Source: Apostichopus japonicus (lineage: Eukaryota; Echinodermata; Holothuroidea; Aspidochirotida; Stichopodidae). From it: 64,000 nt of DNA. Position numbers and translations under genes: made by a program. Numbering within the stretch: the first letter of the stretch is position 1; the number at the start of each line of letters is the position of its first letter. The notes under the pieces were generated by a model that saw only the letters and a program-made list of their open reading frames with translations, ran no database searches and was not told the origin of the DNA. Where the stretch lies: the NCBI RefSeq assembly GCF_037975245.1, contig NC_092579.1, positions 16,948,178 through 17,012,177 on the forward strand, written 5' to 3'. Shown one piece after another: positions 51,901 to 64,000 of this stretch.

Positions 51901-54900
51901 CGTTATTTCATTTATTCATTATAGAGATAAAAAAGAGAATATAGTCCATTTCTGAGATGTTCAGATGTTAATAATGTGATACAGAATGTAAAATTGGGAT
52001 ATTGCTATATATACTGAAGAACAACGACAATACTGGTGTGAAAAACGAGTTAAATATGAGTATTTGCTACAAATGTGACCCCTATTAGATTACCTAAAGA
52101 TCTAGTTTAGACCCCCTCCTCGTCGTCTGTTTCTCTCTTTCATTGCACTCATACATATCTTTCTGCTATGCACCTTCGTCATAAGGAAATCCATAGGAAA
52201 TGTTCTTCTTCATCATGAAGGGTGAAATGCGAAAAAAGTTTGTTCTTTTGTTCATGGAAATGTACTTTCCATCGGATTTATACTTACAGTCAAGAATTTA
52301 CTCTGATAATAATGTGTGTCCTTTATATGCATTAAAATTTGACCATTTTCCACCAAGTTGGGACAAAAACATATCTATCCTGTTTTTTGATATAACGCTT
52401 CCAACGCACTTGTAGTGACAGTACGAGCAGTGTGAATATGATATCCTGTTACTCTCAGGGTAAAAGTGAGAAACTGGTGATACTGTCAGTACGGGTGCGT
52501 TGAAACATGATAAAATGAGACAGTATAGGGTGGTATTAGCATTGGAAATTGTTCCAACTGGCGGCCATTTTACCATCCAGCCTTTGAATCATTACACCGA
52601 CCAATACCATCAGGTTTGTAAAACATGTTTTTTTTTTAAATCACGTTATACATACTGAAAGTGCGACATTATCAGGATTTGCTTATGTATTCACCGTACA
52701 AAACATTCAAGTTAGATTGTCACCACTATCACTTGTGATGTCACATTGAACAATATCGATAACCGTTAAAACATTTGTTTTGTACATTCATATAGTTGGG
52801 TTCTCCTTTGACAATGTTTCTTCAAACAATGTTCCCCCTCCCCTCCCCAAACGCCCCCCCCCCACCAATGCCGTTTGCGCAATCGCATATATACACCCAA
52901 CATTGTTCCATGGATCCTAGTAAAATGAATGAATAAATATTATTACTCTAAGATTAATAATTAAACTTTGAATATTCGGATCTTGTTAGTCCAGTAGCCC
53001 CAAAAGTTCAATCGCATTTGCGTATTTTTAGTTTATACCCTATACCTGATTTGAAGGTAGCGTACAATTACTCCATATCAAGTCACTTTGCCAAATGACA
53101 GCTAGTCTATATACTTTGCCAAGACTCAGATGTTTTCACGCATTCCAATGGATTTAAGACGTGTCATTCTCATGGGTGTGAAATATTTGAATTATGTTTC
53201 ATTATTATCTCGCTTTCATATTAACAAACAGTATACTAACAGTATAGCATAACTAGGCTATTTTTTTTTGGGAGGGGGGGGATTTGAAATTATAGGTTGT
53301 CTTCCATTCCTGTGATAAAGAAAAAGACATCACAACTTTGTGAGTAGGAATGTTCAATTTTCCTCTCCGAGACCTACTTTTCAGTCACGGGTTTAGTTTT
53401 TAATAAACGGCGGGAATCTTGAGGATTGCGGAAGTAACGCAATTGCTCTCAGCTTGTATTCCATGCGATAGCCTCAAGACAATATGTATGTCTCCCTTCA
53501 ATCATTACTCATATCACTATAGATGGAAGTAACTAAAATGGCGTATTATCAGAGATGTGACTGTCAATTTATTTATGTAATCTTTTATCTATAGATATTT
53601 ATTTTCGGTTACAATATTTTTGTTTTTGAACTTTTAACAATTGTAAATGTTGTTTTCTTTACGATACCTGTATAAATTAGAACAATGGGTTTACCTTATG
53701 TGAGACATTGGATCCTTTGTTTGACTATAGTTTGGAAGAGATTATTTTTCTTTAGGCGAGAGTTCAATACTTTCGATTTACAATGTCTCTACGTTCTAGA
53801 CATTCTAGAGCTTTCCTTTTCTTCCCTGAAAAACAAATATTTGAAATTGGTAAAGAATTAACTCAAAGCTATTGTAAGTTACTAAACGTGTTGAAATTAC
53901 ATTGCGCTTTGGTTTCAAATACATTTGCCTTATTCAGATAAATCCAATTAATATTTATCACTAAATATTGAATACATTTTCGTATATGTGATTTTTGACT
54001 GTTTCGGCGTTCCAAATAAGAATGTTATTAAACAAAATGGTCTATGCATGGCACACACTTCCAATGCAACGTATTTTGTTTATTTTTCCAGAACTTAAGC
54101 TTTATTAGAATTGACGCGAGTTTGGTGGAGTATTAGATAACAAGATATATGGTCATTTAATCATTTTTCCTTCTTTGAACGGTCAAATTTGGTTACAAAC
54201 TTAAAGCAAAATGTACTGTCATGAGCTAGTTTGTGGTAGAAATTATTCTGCAATAATACTTTGCCTACACTTTTTTATTCACTTCTTCGAACGTTAAGTG
54301 GCAGGTGAGCTATAGAGAAGCAGGAGTGTAGGAAAACGGGTCGGTGAGGTGGGGGGGGGGGGGTGGGGAAAGGATGATGTATGCATGTTGATTTAGAGAT
54401 GGAAATGGATGTTTAGGTATATATATATATATATTTCACCAGCATGTCCAGATCAGTAGTCATGTATTTGAAGTCATCTTTTCATAATGATGTTACAATC
54501 TTTAATGTTGCGTGTCGCCCAATGGGCGGTACCGAGTGCACGCCCAGCTGGTTATGGTACTAGCACTCCTAAAACGTTAGATTTTTATGTCTATTTAATT
54601 GCTGGTCGCTCTTTTTTCCCGTCGGTTCTTATCATTGATAATTTTATAGTTCATATAGAAAAGCTGTTATTATAACCCATCGCGAAAAAGATTCTCATGT
54701 CTTGTGCAAACCAAAATTTAATAATTGGAGCTGCTGAACGCGTCTGACTCTACGGTACAAGGTCATTCACGGTAAATTAGCGATAAATGAAGCTACTTGG
54801 CAAACAGGGTTTATCCCTTGGCTGTCACGACTAGATGAATTCTGTAGTCAGAGGACAAATAAGACTTGTGTTCAAAGTTAATGAACTGATTAATTGTCGT

Positions 54901-57000
54901 TGTATGTGCAAGCTCCAAGGCCTTGTAGCATAAATCCAATAATGTTACAGTATTAACACGCAGTATATGTATATATGCATATATATATGTACATATACAT
55001 ATACACACACACACATATATATATTAAGCGTCATCGTTTTATGCTATAGTAATATCGGTGGGGCAATAAAAAAAGAGTCCTTAAAATTGTGTAATCAATT
55101 TAAAATTGATATTTTCAAAGAAAACAATCTATATTTGTAGCTAGTATTCTAGTGGTACATGTAAAAGGTCGTAATGAAGATGGATAATGTATGCCAAGGG
55201 AAAAGGGAGTGAAAGTGGTTGATGCCAGCTCGAGTTGGGGGGGGGGGACGGAGGTAGGGGGTTGGAATGAGGTTGAGTTTGGTAGCGTTGTGATAGTGTG
55301 CACCGAATGGTGGAGTCAATATTTTGTTAACCGGCAGTTAAGTATAAATTGATTAATGATTAGTACGGCTTATAAAGTAGTAGAGTATAAGTGGTTAAGA
55401 TTTATAACGAGTTTAATGTTCATTTACAACTTCTTTTGAGAGAAGGTTATTGACAATAAACCGCGATAAACAGGGAAATGGAAGCATGGCGACACGGTGA
55501 TACTATCAAAAAGCATTTATTACATTATACATTCTGTATTATATTATTTAATAACAACGCGATTAAAAGCGAGAAAGAGACACCGCGAAACCGCGAGTTA
55601 CGATCAATTTGCCAAACGGTATACTTTTTTTTGGAGGGGAGGGGGGGGGGGTGTTTATTATTCACGATTACGTCTGATCGTAACATGGAATAAGCTATTT
55701 TGAAAAAAAACTCTTGAAAACCTTATAAAACTTACTAGCTTTCTAAGTTTCGGCTTCATATGTTGAATGAGAAGACAAAAAAGATTCCACAGTATCGCTA
55801 TATTTGATGTTCGTATCACATCTGATCTTGGAAGATTTTGTGGGGGAGGGGCTAGGGTAGGGGACGGTTATTACATCCAAGAAAACATACATTGAAAGAT
55901 AAACCGATATAAGAAATCTTACGCATACACACAAACACACATTTTTTTTAATTTTACCTTCGATGATATGCAAGGATTATCTAAACACATGCAGGAAATG
56001 ACATTAGTACCTAGTAGACACCGCATGCTGAGGAGTAAATCCATCGGATTAGGAATAACGAGAGCGAATGATCAGAACTAAATACAATGGTAATAATCTT
56101 TTTCTCATTTCCGATATCATTTTACTAAAAGCAATTAAATTCAAAATTAGTTCCTCTCAATCAGTAATTGAAATGGTAGTAGTAATGTAGCAAGAGCGAA
56201 AAAAACAACTCACGTATTTCCGTTTTTCGTTATAATTTTTTAGTTTATATTGTTATACTTTATAAGTTCATATTTATATCTTAGATTTTAAAGACAAATT
56301 AGTTTTAATGGTTGGTTCGTGTGCGGGATTAAAAATGAAATTGGTTATTTGCTACAAATAATATGAAATAAATAAGAAAGTAAATACAAGTCGAAACATC
56401 AGCTGGAGGGCGTCAAAATTAATTTGGTATTTACTATCAATAGTCTCGACTAAATGAGATTGTTGGGAACTTTTATCAAATTTATTCCGCCATTTTTTTT
56501 TTATGACGGAGTAATAGTCATTCTGTTAGAATATAAAAGGAATATCTGGGATTTAGGTCAATTTGGTGAGCGGTCTATGTCTGTAATAGATAATCGAGTC
56601 AAATTGGATACTATATAGCCCGAACTAGTCTGCTATTAGTCATCCTTTTCACGCAGTCTCGTGAATATTACATTAGTCATACACGCGTATATCTGTACAA
56701 TACCAGAAATAAAATGAGAATTCGTTCGAGATTCACGTCTGGGTTGTTATTCTACGTTATTTGATGTGTTTTTATCAGACTGAAATTGAATGTCTATACA
56801 GAAAGTATTTAAAAAGTATTGACGATGCCGCAATGGTAATAACAGAAATTACTATATGCAAGTGAAATAGGGATTTTTTTAATAGTTACATTCTGTCTTT
56901 ACACGGGAGATGGATCTCACATTGCCTAATTTAACACTACTCATTGTGTGGAAATAACTAGGAGGTGCAAAACCACGGTAGTAAAGGACTTTTGAAAACA
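48985..57000. other. No gene seen; intronic sequence
   Basis: I recognise no exon or complete element in this 8-kb stretch. There are G/C-runs (52852-52863, 53272-53281, 54350-54362, 55238-55246, 55637-55650), a short TA run at 54419-54435 and a TA/CA mixture at 54960-55024. All open frames are short and unremarkable. Confidence 0.35.
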
Positions 57001-57442
57001 TCTAGCAATTGTTAGCATGTTAACATTTGAGACTAATACAGAATGACCTTGAATGGTACTCACGACTACTCAAGCCTAAAGAATGAGGGGGGGGTCAAGG
57101 GGCCACAGCATCGGGGCTAGGGATCTGTTGGGGTCCCGGGGTCTAGCAAGTTTTACCACGTTATAACTTTTGAGACTAATACTGATGGCCTTAAATGCAA
57201 CTCACTTCTGCTCAAGCTTAAATAATGAGTGTGTCGTGGGGGGGGGGGGGGGGGTTAAGGGGCCACACCATCGGGCTTGGGATCTGTTGGGGTCCTGGGG
57301 TCTAGCAATTTTTAGCATGTTAACATTTGATATTAATACTGATGGCCTTTAATGATACTCACGTCTTCTCAAGCCTTAAAGAATGAGGGGGGGGGTCAAG
57401 GGGCCACAGCATCGGGGCTATGGATCTGTTGGGGTCCCGGGG
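57001..57442. repeat. Three direct copies of a ~145-bp unit
   Basis: Units start with TCTAGCAA at 57001, 57142 and 57301. Each contains TTTGAGACTAATACTGATGG-like sequence, TCAAGCCTAAAGAATGAG, a G-run of variable length, AAGGGGCCACAGCATCGGGG, and GGATCTGTTGGGGTCC. The middle unit is longer because its G-run is expanded and it is the most diverged. Confidence 0.92.
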
Positions 57443-58074
57443 AAAAGGAAGAATGTATTCTCATTTTTACAATATACTTAAAGATGAAAGAAAATAATCA
57501 CTGGCTATATCGAAGCCGCTGTAACTAACAAAACTACTAATACACATTATTTTTTACATGATACCGCATAAAAATGACATAGCAATACCAAGAGTTAAGA
57601 AAAAGCAATTGGACGTGTTAACATCTTATGACAATATTGAATTGTATTCAGTTGTTTCTCTTTGATGAAAACTTGATGAAAAACTTGTTTTCATGTGACG
57701 TGGAATTGTTGTATAATAGTTTACCAGCCATTATTTCTGATCTTATCAATTGTCTTGATGTGTTCCTTGTTTTTTACTATTTATTTAATATATGTGCTAA
57801 AAATAAAAATACAGAATACATGCTTTTCACAGACTTGGATCTGTGGAAGTATGTCAGGGTGAATAAAGAAAGTTCAGCTCACCTTATGTTCCTGAGAATC
57901 GGGGTCGGGGAGACAGATGTTGTCTAAACCGAGAGAGTTAAATTGATTTTTATCCTATTCTTGCCACACTCTGTTAAGTATAAAATATTTACGCTCCTCC
58001 GTGCCACTCCGTCGACAGACTTCAAGGGTATACGTCTTTGAATACACGTTTATAAGGTCATTTCCATCAGGTTA
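57443..58074. other. No gene seen; sequence left of the LINE fragment
   Basis: A 99-codon frame at 57628-57927 (+) is Leu/Phe/Asn-rich with no recognisable family. I would not call it a gene. Confidence 0.35.
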
Positions 58075-58844
58075 TATATAACATCTACGTTAACGATCTC
58101 CCATACGCTAAGCTCAACTCCACACAATGCAGTCAGCTCGCCGACGATCTCGCTATTTGGCATACAACTAAAAGAATTTCCATATGCATCAATGCACTAC
58201 AAAAATTCTCCAACACCCTAAGCTCCTGGTGTAGTAAATGGAGAGTTAAAAGTAATCCAAATAAATCTAAACTTGTAATCTTTAAGTACCCTTTTTTCAA
58301 TGACTCGACCGAGGACTACAGTATTCATCTTTTTACGACTCACATCACACCCAGCAAAGTAGCTGTTTACCTAGGAATTACCCTACATAATAAACTTAAT
58401 TTTAAGAAACACGTTAACATCACTATCGCTAAAGGTTGGAGAATCTTCAACCCACTTAAAAGCCTAAGTAATCTAAAATACCTATCCCCACATATTTTAT
58501 GACAAATTTATAAGTAAAAAATTAAACCAAACATTACTCATTGCAGTATCTGCCTCCTTAGCTGTAATAAATCCCAAATTTCCCAATTTAACAGTATTAA
58601 TAATAAAGCCCTTAGAATTTGCCTTAATTTCGCCACTATTAATCGCCACTAGAAAGCTCCTTTGAAGCAGCAAATTCTTTAACACTTTTTGAACAGCTGA
58701 TTATTTCAAACAAACAAAAAATCCTTAAGAAACACCCTCCTTCTTGATCCCTTAATCCACGACCTCTTAATTAAATACTTTGTTCATAAAATCTACGCTA
58801 AAAATAATCTAAAAAGTTCCCTAGAAACTCTTTTTAAACTGTGA
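58075..58844 (+). pseudogene. LINE reverse transcriptase fragment, 5'-truncated
   Basis: Plus-strand translation starts in the middle of an RT with YVNDLP and the catalytic box QLADDLAIW (Asp-Asp codons 58143-58148), then LSSWCSKWRVKSNPNKSK, YLGITLHNKLNFKKHV, LKSLSNLKYLSPHIL, IKPNITHCSICLLS and NKALRICLNFATINRH. These are the C-terminal RT and thumb blocks of a Jockey-like LINE. Stops occur at about 58499 and repeatedly after it. Everything upstream of the C box is missing, the usual 5' truncation of LINE copies. It is related to, but clearly a different copy or subfamily from, the LINE at 1-4129. Confidence 0.9.
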
Positions 58845-59130
58845 GGAGGCTTCAGCCCTGGCAGAGGGAGGGGACCCTTGTTTAGGAACTCGGTGACTAG
58901 AGGACTTGTGAGTTAAACCCCATTGAAATTGTCCTCCTCTGGGGAACAGTCCAGTCACCTGGAACTATTTTTTAATTTTACTCTTTTATTTTTACTTAGC
59001 ATTAGGGTACATCCCGACAGGGTGGGTTTGCCAGGTCTGGGGCAACCTCCCATTATTTTTCCCTAAGTAGCTCCTTTCTCTCTTAAAGCTTCCAAATTTG
59101 TGTACTGCTTGTCTTCAACCTAATTTGTTA
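58845..59130 (+). mobile_element. Probable 3' UTR of the LINE fragment
   Basis: Directly after the last RT-like codons comes a non-coding stretch starting GGAGGCTTCAGCCCTGGCAG. It contains a near-repeat, GGGTTTGCCAGGTCTGGGGC. No poly(A) tail or short 3' repeat could be fixed, so the right limit is approximate. Confidence 0.45.

Positions 59131-64000
<4,870 letters not shown>

Noticed and set aside
57628-57927. 99-codon frame (+)
   Set aside because: Leu/Phe/Asn-rich as expected of AT-rich random sequence, with no recognisable motif; checked for the missing Rasd half and does not match.

Overview
This is non-coding-rich, AT-rich animal DNA, not microbial. It has spliced genes, long introns, many (TA)n microsatellites, decayed LINE and LTR retrotransposons and several small DNA transposons with intact target-site duplications. 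The mix of Jockey-like LINEs, a BEL/Pao element, TTAA- and 8-bp-TSD MITEs and a Rasd (Dexras/Rhes) Ras-family gene fits a marine invertebrate. An echinoderm such as a sea cucumber is my guess, but nothing in the window proves it.

Only one convincing functional coding exon is visible: the first coding exon of a Rasd-type small GTPase at 16107-16404 (+), ending in a clean splice donor. I could not find the rest of the gene, so if it is intact everything from 16405 to 64000 is probably its intron.

Layout. 1-4.13 kb: a Jockey-like LINE on the minus strand, running off the left edge, split by a 5'-truncated BEL/Pao LTR element (1647-3084) with a 5-bp repeat at both junctions. 4.13-6.45 kb: degenerate 65-70 bp repeats carrying three decayed minus-strand copies of one exon of an ABCC (MRP-type) transporter. 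7.8-13.0 kb: a MITE with 20-bp perfect terminal inverted repeats, a member of a TTAA-flanked MITE family (second copy at 18.1 kb), two hAT-type elements with 8-bp duplications, and a hammerhead-ribozyme-like motif. 13-16.1 kb: upstream flank of Rasd with a full CRE. 16.4-64 kb: presumed intron with ten (TA)n arrays, further MITE-like elements, a ~200-bp near-perfect palindrome (28.3-28.5 kb), tandem repeats at 36.65, 47.9, 48.4 and 57.0 kb, and a plus-strand LINE RT fragment at 58.07-58.84 kb.

The most interesting pattern not tied to a gene is the octamer TGACGTCA (CRE/ATF site). I counted 11 exact copies between 14.6 and 41.2 kb, where base composition predicts fewer than one. I found no clear undescribed multi-gene system. 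All coordinates and family calls come from reading the sequence; no database search was run.
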